Shown piece by piece: positions 14,661-22,847 of a DNA stretch of 26,300 nucleotides. Below the pieces are notes generated by a model. The model was not told the DNA's origin and made no database searches. It saw nothing but the letters and a program-made list of their open reading frames with translations. How positions within the stretch are numbered: position 1 is the first letter of the stretch; every line of letters starts with the position of its first letter. This DNA comes from Spirochaetia bacterium UBA6919 (lineage in GTDB: Bacteria; Spirochaetota; UBA6919), in the NCBI GenBank assembly GCA_002450905.1, contig DKAT01000081.1, positions 1 to 26,300 of the forward strand. The letters are read 5' to 3'. Made by a program: the position numbers and the translations under genes.

Positions 14661-15662
14661 ATGGTATCTTTATTCAGTGAATTATATGAATATATTAAAA
14701 GAAGATGGATTGTGTTTTATAATTCAGTAAAAGCTAGTAGATTAGAAGTTGAGTATAATGAATATATTCTAAAATTAGGAAAAAAATCACAGGAATTGGA
14801 TTTAGATAAAAATCTTGCAAGTGATGTTATCCAACAAATTAATGAATTAAACAAGCAGATGAAATCAGTTGATCAAAATATAGAAGATCTATATCTTGAA
14901 TTAGACAAGGAACACAAAATTTATGAGGAAATTCGAAATCAAAATAATATAGAAGCAAAAAATATTATTAATAAAATAACAGAAATTAAAAACAGTTCTC
15001 AACCCTATCAAGAAGAGATCAATAAATTAAATAATGAGATCAATACAATTCAAAAAGACATAAAAAAAAAGAATCAAGAAATAACTAAAATTGATAAAGA
15101 ACTGAGCAAGTTAAGCGGATCGGATGTGGAGGGTGACATCTCAGAAAGTGCTTCGGCTCTTGATGCCAGTAAACAAAATTTCATTCTAGAGATAGAAAAA
15201 TTAAACGAGATATTAATTACAAGAAAAGAAGAAATTCAAAAGGTTCATCAGGAATTAAAGCCATTTTCAGATGATCTTCAAAAAGTTCAGTCTGAACTTT
15301 CATTGTTAAAAATTGACTGGAAAAAAAAAGAAGAACAACACGAGGCTATTACCAAAGGTCTTAATAAGGATATTGAAAGGCAGTTAAAGAGAAAACAGGA
15401 TTTAGACAATAAACTTATTCTTCCTTATCGTGAACTTGGTACACAAATTTTAAAAGATCCTATCCAGCATGCTGAATTAGATACAATTTATCAGGAAATA
15501 GGAAAATTAAAAAATGATTTGACTAGTGTCCAGCAGATAATTTTTGAAAATCAGATGATTTTGAAATCACCATTAGGTAAAAGATCCAGAAATTATTTTA
15601 TTTTATTTACTTCTTTAATACTAGTCATTTTTATACTTTTTTTAGTTGTGATTTATAAATAA
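14661..15662 (+). CDS. Tail-anchored coiled-coil protein of unknown function
   Basis: This 333-residue protein starts after a good ribosome binding site (AGGAG at 14650-14654). From about residue 25 to 300 it is almost entirely charged heptad-like helix rich in Glu, Lys, Gln, Asn and Leu, broken by a Ser/Asp/Gly/Ala-rich patch around 151-168 (LSGSDVEGD...). This suggests two long coiled-coil segments joined by a hinge. A single membrane helix at about 312-332 (YFILFTSLILVIFILFLVVIYK) ends the protein, so it is tail-anchored with the coiled coil in the cytoplasm (inference). The layout recalls spirochaetal cytoskeletal or scaffold proteins, but I recognise no family. It is next to flaB but has its own promoter-like sequence. 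Confidence 0.75.
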   Translation: MVSLFSELYEYIKRRWIVFYNSVKASRLEVEYNEYILKLGKKSQELDLDKNLASDVIQQINELNKQMKSVDQNIEDLYLELDKEHKIYEEIRNQNNIEAKNIINKITEIKNSSQPYQEEINKLNNEINTIQKDIKKKNQEITKIDKELSKLSGSDVEGDISESASALDASKQNFILEIEKLNEILITRKEEIQKVHQELKPFSDDLQKVQSELSLLKIDWKKKEEQHEAITKGLNKDIERQLKRKQDLDNKLILPYRELGTQILKDPIQHAELDTIYQEIGKLKNDLTSVQQIIFENQMILKSPLGKRSRNYFILFTSLILVIFILFLVVIYK

Positions 15663-15665
15663 ATC

Positions 15666-16367
15666 TCAGAATCGATGAACCAGATAGTAATTTTTTGCTG
15701 TATTTCCAATATAATTTGCGTAATCCTGGGATAAATGATTAGGTCTATTCTCGTTAAATTTTTCATCATAAGTAGCCTCAAGCAGGGCTAAATCTACCCC
15801 CTCTACTTCTCTTTCAAGTTCTGGACATGGCAAAGTATCCCCTGAATATATAATAACCTCTTCACGAAGTTTTATTCGGTATCCCATGGCTGGTTTCTTT
15901 ACAATGTTTGAGGGATTTTTTGTGGAATCATAGTGAAGAACAGAAAATGGTTTTACTATAAAATTACCAATATTTTCATAAACCTCATTTTTTAGTTCAT
16001 GATAATTTAAGTGAAATAAAAATTTCTTTTTATAATATTTTATAAATAATTGAATTATATCATAAACCTCAACACAAGGAGATGGAGCAAATATATTTAA
16101 TTCCTTTTCCCTGGAAAAAAGTCTCATTGTGGTCAGAAGAGAATAGAGCCCGCCCATGTGGTCAGGGTGTCCGTGGGTAAACAAAATTCCCTTTATCTGG
16201 TGAAAATCTATTGAGTTGTTTAAAAGATCCCTGACAATTCCATCACCACAATCTAATAAGATATGCTCATTGACTCTAATATCAGATACTAAGATCTGGG
16301 TAGCAATACCTGCTTTGGTATATAAGACACGGACTTCCATCTCATTTCCCTTCCACTGATATAACAT
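15666..16367 (-). CDS. MBL-fold metal-dependent hydrolase (RNase Z-like)
   Basis: This 233-residue metallo-beta-lactamase-fold protein carries the HxHxDH metal motif THGHPDHMGG (H65, H67, D69, H70). Further metal ligands are probably H in SVLHYD (about 145), D in IYSGDT (about 177), and H231 in the final LVHRF. The order and spacing resemble RNase Z/ElaC and related hydrolases. The protein ends two residues after the last His, whereas RNase Z usually continues (THFSPRY), so the C-terminus is minimal. The long arm of RNase Z is not evident, and tRNA 3' processing is not assured. Two starts are possible: 16367 with GGAG, or the ATG at 16340 preceded by AAGGGA, which aligns better with the family. 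It converges with the coiled-coil gene, 3 nt apart. Confidence 0.82.
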   Translation of the reverse strand: MLYQWKGNEMEVRVLYTKAGIATQILVSDIRVNEHILLDCGDGIVRDLLNNSIDFHQIKGILFTHGHPDHMGGLYSLLTTMRLFSREKELNIFAPSPCVEVYDIIQLFIKYYKKKFLFHLNYHELKNEVYENIGNFIVKPFSVLHYDSTKNPSNIVKKPAMGYRIKLREEVIIYSGDTLPCPELEREVEGVDLALLEATYDEKFNENRPNHLSQDYANYIGNTAKNYYLVHRF

Positions 16368-16643
16368 GATTACTCCGTAATTATTTCAAATGTATAGTAA
16401 ATATAAGTTTTAAACTGATTAAATAAAAGTCACAATAGAAGGAATGGACTTAAATAGATGATAATATTGAAGGATATCTTCTCTTAACCCTGAAATCAAT
16501 GTCTTTAGATGGATCTATAGATTTATGATTTTTCCCATGATTTTCCAATACTTTTCCCTTGATTAAGATGTTTGATAAGAATTCTTCATATCTATTTTAA
16601 TTTTATCAATCGATCAGTTTATTTTTTATGAATATAATTGTTT

Positions 16644-17762
16644 TTATACTAAAAATGGTTTTATAGCTTCTATGCACGTGTCTAAGTCTTTGAAACTATT
16701 AAATATATGGCATGAAATCCTGATTCCTCCACCCCTTTTTGAGACTATAATGTTTTTTTTACGTAATTCATTTTTCATTTCGTCAGGATTATTTACCTTA
16801 ATGATAATGATACCAGATCGGTGAATATCCTTTTTAACAGGGGTTAAGAGAATTGCATTCAGGTTGATTAATTTGTCGATAGCGTATTTTGTTAATTCAA
16901 GTAATCGATTTGATATGTTTTCCTGACCTATGGACTGAAATAATTTAAATGTGGCACCGAGAGCAAAAATATTTGGAAAGTGCAGACATCCCACTTCAAG
17001 TACCTGTGCGTTTTTTTTCCAATTTGTACTTTTGTTATCCATTAAATTGGGTTCGAAAACGCTTTTCCAGCCTACGAGAGGGAATCTGAATTTACTCTGC
17101 ATTTCTTTACTGATATATAAAATTGCTATTCCGTATCCTGACATTGCCCATTTTAATCCTGTCGCACACAGAAAATCAATTTTCATTTTTTTTACATCTA
17201 TTGGAAAAACTCCAAATGATTGGGTGGCATTTAAAACAAAATATAAATCTCTTTTTTTAATCATCTCAGATAATTTTTGAATGTCTTGTCGGAATCCCGT
17301 GGCGTATTGAATATGACTTGATACTAAAATTTTTGTCGTGTCTTTAATATAACTTTCAATATGATCAATAGGATATTCCATTTCAACGGGTTTCACAAAA
17401 TCAATTTGAAAGCTGTTATGAATCCAAGGGAGGGTCGATGAAGGGAATTCTCCATCCATAGTGAGGACATTTCCTTGCCCTTTTAACATTTGAGAGATGA
17501 TATTCATCGCTGTGGAGGTATTTGTAGTGAAGACAATTTCTTCGGGTTCAGCTGAAATATAGTCCGCAATGAGTTTTCTAATATTACTCGCCTGCTCTAA
17601 CCATGTTTCATAGATTAAATCTCCGTGATCACGCATGCCAATATAGTAATCCATCGCTGATTGGGCAGTTTCACTGGATATTGGTGATCCTTCAGCACAA
17701 TTTAGGTAAATATAATTATTTAATGCAGGAAACTTTTTACGAATACTTTCCCAATCAGGCAT
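16644..17762 (-). CDS. Class V aminotransferase-fold PLP protein, atypical PLP site
   Basis: This 372-residue protein has the fold of cysteine desulfurases, isopenicillin N epimerases and related fold-type I enzymes. Visible features are an IYLNCAEGSPIS start (18-29), TTNTSTAMN (79-87) for phosphate binding, H150, Q181, and the Schiff-base lysine K204 (CATGLKWAMSGYGI). The position that normally holds the Asp contacting the pyridine nitrogen (VDATQS or VDGAQS) is Asn here (LNATQS, N178; codon AAT). No desulfurase Cys loop is obvious. The substrate is unknown. The gene starts directly after the stop of the TPR lipoprotein gene (TAA-ATG, no gap), so translation is probably coupled. It is the last gene of the ychF-pyrD-TPR run. 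Confidence 0.82.
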   Translation of the reverse strand: MPDWESIRKKFPALNNYIYLNCAEGSPISSETAQSAMDYYIGMRDHGDLIYETWLEQASNIRKLIADYISAEPEEIVFTTNTSTAMNIISQMLKGQGNVLTMDGEFPSSTLPWIHNSFQIDFVKPVEMEYPIDHIESYIKDTTKILVSSHIQYATGFRQDIQKLSEMIKKRDLYFVLNATQSFGVFPIDVKKMKIDFLCATGLKWAMSGYGIAILYISKEMQSKFRFPLVGWKSVFEPNLMDNKSTNWKKNAQVLEVGCLHFPNIFALGATFKLFQSIGQENISNRLLELTKYAIDKLINLNAILLTPVKKDIHRSGIIIIKVNNPDEMKNELRKKNIIVSKRGGGIRISCHIFNSFKDLDTCIEAIKPFLV

Positions 17763-18410
17763 TTAATTCTCCTTTGATTTATTGTAATCATTATATGCTT
17801 TTATATATTTTTGTAAATTTATATCCAATTCTTCTTTGTCTTTCGGATCATTTGCGGTTTTTAATGCTTCCAGTTGTGTTGTGACAGCCATTTTATAATA
17901 TTTATTTTGATAATAAGCCTCTGCCAGAGTATCTAAATACGCTGATAATTGTTTATTATTTTGTTTAGAAAGGAATGTTGTAGTTTTTAAAGATTTTTTT
18001 GCTTTCTCAACAGTAATTTTGGCGTGTTTTAATGCTAATGGATAATTTCTTGCGTTGAGATCTTCAGCAGTAACTAGTATCCAGGAGAGAAGATTACGTG
18101 ATTCAAGATCATCTGGATTTAATTTAATGAGGTTCTTTAGATGATATACTGCCTTAGAATATTTTTTCGCGAGATATAGAAATTGGGTAAAATTGATCCG
18201 GAGAATGTAGTTTTCTTCTAATTCCAGAGATTTTTTGTAGTAAGATTCGATAAGAGTTATTGTTTTATCGGTTTGTGGGATTTTTTTAGCCTGATAAAGC
18301 ATTATGTATTCTTCAGTAATGTTTTTGTATTCCCTAGATTTTAATCTGGAACAAGAAAGAAATAATGTAATTAAAATTGGAATATATATCAGTTTGACAA
18401 GATTCTGCAC
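17763..18410 (-). CDS. TPR-containing lipoprotein
   Basis: This 215-residue predicted lipoprotein has a hydrophobic signal sequence ending at lipobox FLSC (Cys20). The start codon is GTG; no ATG lies between it and the lipobox, and a weak GGA precedes it. The mature part is helical. It has TPR-like repeats around ENYILRINFTQFLYLAKKYSKAVYHLKNLIKLNPDD (67-102) and again around residues 155-190 (LAEAYYQNKYYKMAVTTQLEALK). TPRs mediate protein-protein contact, so an envelope adaptor role is likely. It lies 18 nt after pyrD and directly abuts the downstream aminotransferase-fold gene, an odd functional mix. Confidence 0.8.
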   Translation of the reverse strand: MQNLVKLIYIPILITLFLSCSRLKSREYKNITEEYIMLYQAKKIPQTDKTITLIESYYKKSLELEENYILRINFTQFLYLAKKYSKAVYHLKNLIKLNPDDLESRNLLSWILVTAEDLNARNYPLALKHAKITVEKAKKSLKTTTFLSKQNNKQLSAYLDTLAEAYYQNKYYKMAVTTQLEALKTANDPKDKEELDINLQKYIKAYNDYNKSKEN

Positions 18411-18428
18411 AATAAATAATTCCTGTAA

Positions 18429-19343
18429 TCAATTAATATTCAATGATCCGATGATGTCTTTAATATTCTGAATATTATGTTTGGTACAATATTCGTTGAT
18501 GTCCCTTATGATATCTTGTGATATTTTAGGATTTACAAAATTAGCGGTACCGATTTGTATAGCTGTGGATCCAGCGATGATGAACTCCAAAGCGTCCCGG
18601 GCATTCATGATTCCACCCATTCCTATTACAGGGATTTTAACAGCATTATAAACATCCCATACCATTTTCACAGCAATTGGGCGAATGGCAGGTCCTGATA
18701 AACCCCCAACCACATTGGATAATATGGGTTTTCTTTTTTCGATATCTATTATCATTGCGGAAAATGTATTTACGAGAGATACTGAGTTTGCTCCCTCTCC
18801 TTCAACGATTCTAGCCATCTCTGTTATACTCGTTACATTGGGAGATAGTTTTACCATGAGGTGAAGTTTTGTTTTAGATCTGATTCTCTTTATAAGGGAT
18901 TGGAGTGAATTGCAATTAGTACCAAAAGACATTCCACCCTCCTTGATATTAGGACAGGAAACATTGACTTCAAGCCCAGCAATACCTTGAACACTATTTA
19001 GACGCTCAACAGCTTTCTCATAGTCTTCTTCTGTAGTTCCCCAGAAATTTACAATGATTGGAACATCATATTTTCTTAGGATAGGCATTTTTTCCTTGTC
19101 AAATGCATCGATACCAATACCCTGAAGTCCAATAGCATTTAACATTCCACAGGGGGTTTCCATGATACGTTGGGGAGCGTTACCCAGCTTAGGATCAATA
19201 TGAAGGCCTTTTACGGAAATCCCACCCAGTATTGAGATGTCAAAGAAGTCGATGAAATCTACACCGTATCCAAAAGTGCCTGAGGCAGTCATTACAGGAT
19301 TTTTTAGTTCTAAATTACCAATATTTACACGTAAATCGGGCAT
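18429..19343 (-). CDS. pyrD: Dihydroorotate dehydrogenase, class 1B catalytic subunit
   Basis: This 304-residue FMN enzyme oxidises dihydroorotate to orotate in pyrimidine synthesis. I take the ATG at 19343 (MPDLRVNIGNLELKNPV), which matches the family start; the frame extends to a TTG at 19355 without a ribosome binding site. FMN- and substrate-site motifs are ASGTFGYG (20-27), K45 (GGISVKGL), NVSCPN with active-site Cys130 typical of class 1 (class 2 has Ser), NTFSAM, and GGLSGPAIRPIA. The C-terminal phosphate site is GMGGIMNARDALEFIIAGSTAIQIGTANF. The 1B form normally pairs with the iron-sulfur/FAD subunit PyrK, which is not adjacent here. It lies 21 nt after ychF. Confidence 0.95.
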   Translation of the reverse strand: MPDLRVNIGNLELKNPVMTASGTFGYGVDFIDFFDISILGGISVKGLHIDPKLGNAPQRIMETPCGMLNAIGLQGIGIDAFDKEKMPILRKYDVPIIVNFWGTTEEDYEKAVERLNSVQGIAGLEVNVSCPNIKEGGMSFGTNCNSLQSLIKRIRSKTKLHLMVKLSPNVTSITEMARIVEGEGANSVSLVNTFSAMIIDIEKRKPILSNVVGGLSGPAIRPIAVKMVWDVYNAVKIPVIGMGGIMNARDALEFIIAGSTAIQIGTANFVNPKISQDIIRDINEYCTKHNIQNIKDIIGSLNIN

Positions 19344-19364
19344 GATGTAAACCAATTTCTTTTA

Positions 19365-20465
19365 TTATACATTAAAACGGAAATGCACGACGTCACCATC
19401 CTGGAGTATATATTCCTTTCCTTCTACACGAAGTTTACCGTTATCTCTCACTTTGGGATAAGAACCTTCTGCATTCATAAAATCTTTATAAGATATAACC
19501 TCAGCACGGATAAATCCTTTTTCAAAGTCACTGTGAATCTTTCCAGCACCCTGAGGAGCAGTAGAACCTTTCCTGATTGTCCATCCACGACATTCTTTTT
19601 CACCGGCTGTAAAGAAGGTGATTAGTCCAAGAAGATCATACCCCTTTCTTATTAGCTGCCTGAGTCCTGATTCTTTGACACCAAGATCCTGTAGGTATTC
19701 CTGAGCCTCTTCCTGATTAAGAGCACTTAGTTCCTCTTCTATTTTAGCCGATAGTGGGACAATTTCTATGCCCTTATCCTTTGTATATTCCAATAGTTTT
19801 TTAAAATTAATATCCTGATCAACTGATTTTAATTGGTGTTCGCTGACATTAGCTACGATGATCATGGGTTTAAATGTGAGAAGACGATAGTCGTCGAGCC
19901 ATTCCTGTTCAATAGTGTTAATTTTAAGATTATGTGTTGGTTTTTCATTGCTCAGTATATCTTCTATAGATTGCGCAAAGGTGAATTCTTCTTTAGCTCC
20001 TTTTTTTGCTACCTTGACATCTTTTTCAAGGCGTTTCAACCTATTACTTATCGTTTCCAGATCCTTAATTCTTAGCTCTGTCATTATAATTTCTATGTCT
20101 CTTATTGGATCAACATCACCAATATGAACGATGTTTTCCTCCTGGAATAAACGAACTACCTGGGCTATAGCTTCTACTTCTCTAATGTGAGCAAGGAATT
20201 GATTTCCTAAACCTTGGCCTTCACTAGCTCCCTTGACAAGTCCAGCGATGTCGGTGAAATTCATATAGGTTGGAACAATATTTTTAGGTTTGACAAATGA
20301 TACAATTTTATCCAATCTTTCATCAGGGACTGGTACTACACCTACATTAGGTTCAATAGTACAAAATGGATAATTTGAGCTCTCAGCACCTGCTTTAGTC
20401 AAGGCGTTAAATAAAGTTGACTTCCCAACATTGGGCAATCCAACTATTCCGCAAGAAAATCCCAT
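19365..20465 (-). CDS. ychF: Redox-regulated ATPase YchF (OLA1 family)
   Basis: This 366-residue ribosome-associated P-loop ATPase of the Obg/HflX superfamily shows the G1 loop GLPNVGKST (9-17), the G3 region FTDIAGLVKGASEGQGLGNQFL (71-92), and the altered G4 motif NVSE (ANVSE) that in YchF favours ATP over GTP. A coiled-coil helical insertion lies around 135-185. The C-terminal TGS domain (about 280-366) has FFTAGEKECRGWT and QGAGKIHSDFEKGFIRAEV, a near-invariant signature. Length and motifs are fully standard. It is the first gene of a minus-strand run with pyrD, the TPR lipoprotein and the aminotransferase-fold gene. GGAAT before the start is a weak ribosome binding site. Confidence 0.97.
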   Translation of the reverse strand: MGFSCGIVGLPNVGKSTLFNALTKAGAESSNYPFCTIEPNVGVVPVPDERLDKIVSFVKPKNIVPTYMNFTDIAGLVKGASEGQGLGNQFLAHIREVEAIAQVVRLFQEENIVHIGDVDPIRDIEIIMTELRIKDLETISNRLKRLEKDVKVAKKGAKEEFTFAQSIEDILSNEKPTHNLKINTIEQEWLDDYRLLTFKPMIIVANVSEHQLKSVDQDINFKKLLEYTKDKGIEIVPLSAKIEEELSALNQEEAQEYLQDLGVKESGLRQLIRKGYDLLGLITFFTAGEKECRGWTIRKGSTAPQGAGKIHSDFEKGFIRAEVISYKDFMNAEGSYPKVRDNGKLRVEGKEYILQDGDVVHFRFNV

Positions 20466-20630
20466 AATTTATATTCCAGTAAATGTAAATGATAATAATT
20501 CATTTATAAATTTGAATGATGAGAGATAATATAACAATTTTTTTACAGGATTGAAAATACTTTTCTTATTTGTTCATTAAATCAATTTGTTTAAAATGAA
20601 TATTCTATGATAGAACTCTGTATAATAAAA

Positions 20631-22847
20631 TTACCATTTATAGATTAGCTGAAAATAGAGTCTTTCAACAATACGATTTTCTAAAGGGCTTTTTCTATCA
20701 TCGATAGAATATTTAACACCAAACGAGATGCTCTCTGATTTAGATAATAATAATATATTATACTTTATTCCACGGTCTGAAAAAGAAGCTATCCCATCAT
20801 ACCAATATGGAAGGTTGCTCTCCAAGAGATATACGGCTGATTCAAAATCGTCAATGGTGTAATAGGTTATACTAAAGAGTAATAAAAGTTTTTTAAACAT
20901 CTTCATCTTGAATTGGGTGAACAGTAAATCACCTTGATAGATTATTTGATTGTCATCCCTTTTTGAGCTTATATTTTCATATCTAAGCCGGATAGAAATA
21001 TTTTCTGTAAACCAATATTCAAGATTTCCCTGGTGTTTCTTTCTGACCCTAAATGTTGAGTAATATGATTTGTAAGTAATATTATATAAATAATATAATA
21101 GTAAGTCAGGTTTTATTTTATAATATAATTTGATAGCAAGATCCTTACCCAGCTTAGGATTATCAATTTTTCTAAACAAATCAAGATAGAGTGTCATGGA
21201 TAACTCTCTATATATTTTAAAATAGATTCCCTGGAAGATTCCCATTTCATCACGTCTTTCTTCAATTACCTGACTTGAATGTGGAGAGTGAAAGTGAATT
21301 CCAAGATAACGAGCTAGAATTGAGTATTTCATTTTATTGAAATTAAGGATAGAACCAAGGACTGAGCCCATGTCAGTAAATCTTTGTTTTGACAGGACGG
21401 TATCTTTATACGTTGATATGGCAATTTCACTAAATATATTGAGCACTTTTGAGGGTTTTAAATCAAAATATACTGATGACAATAGTAAATCTTTACCACG
21501 GAATATTGGGATGTCATTTGAATCCTTAATAGTAGGGTTTATCAAGTCTGAAAAATTAATCTGTACAAGATTAAAACCTATTTTTATCATTTTATTTAAT
21601 TTGAATCTTATATTAAAACCTGCACCTGTCTCAATTAACCTCTGACTAAGGGATTTGTCATCCGATACCAAAGAAGAATCTGTTACGAGACTTTCTATGT
21701 TGATGTTAACACCAGTCTTCAAGAATCGATTATTTTTTAATTCATATTCATTTATAAAAATAAAAGGTGTAATGTCAATTATTCCATGTGATAAAGTAAA
21801 TGCAAGACCTCTCAAAGCTCCAGTCCTATTTGGATTGCTATATTTTCGAATACCAAGATCTGATTTCTTAATAGGGGAGTGATCAATATTATAGATAAAA
21901 TTTGGAAAAGCTGATCCAAAAAGGAGGTGCTGTCCAAATCTTAGTGAATAATCACCTATTGCTATAAAATCGAATCCTGAGATTTTATTATCAATGTACA
22001 AAGACATACTATACTGTCTATAGAATCGTAAATTATTGTATGATGTTGAAAAAATACCACCAGGATAATATCCAACCTGTCCATCTGTACGATTTGCAGA
22101 TATATTGAACTCAAATCCTCTGTCTAAGTGTAATTTGATTCTGGTAAAAAAATAATCAGAGTTAGTCTTGTCTGGTTTGATAGGTTTAAAGTCATGCTTG
22201 TATCTTAATTCTATAGAGCTTTTGGTGGCTGGAATGTCTTGTTTTAACTTTGCCAGATATGGTTTTAAGCGTATAAAAGTTTCACGGCTTATTTCTGGGA
22301 TTAATAGTAATTGATATATTGAATTAAAACGCCCAAATTCCTTTCTGTATCTTAAAATAGCTTGAACCATGTTTTCATTTATAAAAGAATAATTTAATAG
22401 AGAGTCCTTTCTGAAACGGTTTATATTGATTTTATTATCTGGATCATTGATCCCTTCGTCAGATATATAGTATTCATCTTCGCGATCATTTTCAAATAAG
22501 TAAATGGCATCTTTGTCATTTAAAATAAAGAAATGAGAAATCACTGTAATATCTTCTTGAGTAAAAATATTAAGATATAATATTTCACGAAATGATTTAA
22601 AATGTTTTCGGGCGGTATTTTTTAAAAATATGATAAATAACTGGATTTTATGTTCCGATAGGGATAATAGCCTTAGCCTATTTGATAATTCTTTATGAGA
22701 AGCTATATTGAGATTAATGGGGTTATAAAACATTTGTCTTAGTGATATGTTTTGTATTTTAGAATACGATGTCAGTGAAATAAGCAGTATCAATAGTATA
22801 AAAAATAATTTATAAGAAATAAATATTAAACACTTAGAGAGATTCAT
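20631..22847 (-). CDS. Exported HhH-like plus beta-barrel outer-membrane protein
   Basis: This 738-residue protein has a signal peptide (about 7-28). Two degenerate helix-hairpin-helix-like units follow: NLNIASHKELSNRLRLL... (46-108), and NINRFRKDSLLNY...AILRYRKEFGRFNSIYQLLLIPEIS... (140-200). They keep the ComEA-like layout but have lost the GxG hairpins. Residues about 210-738 alternate polar and hydrophobic in strand-length runs rich in Tyr, Phe and Ser. The protein ends in an aromatic residue (YFQLIYKW), the usual outer-membrane barrel signal. HhH-plus-barrel proteins occur in Bacteroidota-type genomes, usually unnamed. The start overlaps the preceding HhH gene by 14 nt, so the two are co-translated. 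The function is unknown; DNA contact in the periplasm or at the surface is an inference. Confidence 0.75.
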   Translation of the reverse strand: MNLSKCLIFISYKLFFILLILLISLTSYSKIQNISLRQMFYNPINLNIASHKELSNRLRLLSLSEHKIQLFIIFLKNTARKHFKSFREILYLNIFTQEDITVISHFFILNDKDAIYLFENDREDEYYISDEGINDPDNKININRFRKDSLLNYSFINENMVQAILRYRKEFGRFNSIYQLLLIPEISRETFIRLKPYLAKLKQDIPATKSSIELRYKHDFKPIKPDKTNSDYFFTRIKLHLDRGFEFNISANRTDGQVGYYPGGIFSTSYNNLRFYRQYSMSLYIDNKISGFDFIAIGDYSLRFGQHLLFGSAFPNFIYNIDHSPIKKSDLGIRKYSNPNRTGALRGLAFTLSHGIIDITPFIFINEYELKNNRFLKTGVNINIESLVTDSSLVSDDKSLSQRLIETGAGFNIRFKLNKMIKIGFNLVQINFSDLINPTIKDSNDIPIFRGKDLLLSSVYFDLKPSKVLNIFSEIAISTYKDTVLSKQRFTDMGSVLGSILNFNKMKYSILARYLGIHFHSPHSSQVIEERRDEMGIFQGIYFKIYRELSMTLYLDLFRKIDNPKLGKDLAIKLYYKIKPDLLLYYLYNITYKSYYSTFRVRKKHQGNLEYWFTENISIRLRYENISSKRDDNQIIYQGDLLFTQFKMKMFKKLLLLFSITYYTIDDFESAVYLLESNLPYWYDGIASFSDRGIKYNILLLSKSESISFGVKYSIDDRKSPLENRIVERLYFQLIYKW

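Noticed and set aside
22834..22847. The two HhH-barrel genes as one gene split by a frameshift
   Set aside because: Each product has its own signal peptide and its own barrel-like region, and the short overlap is typical of translational coupling.
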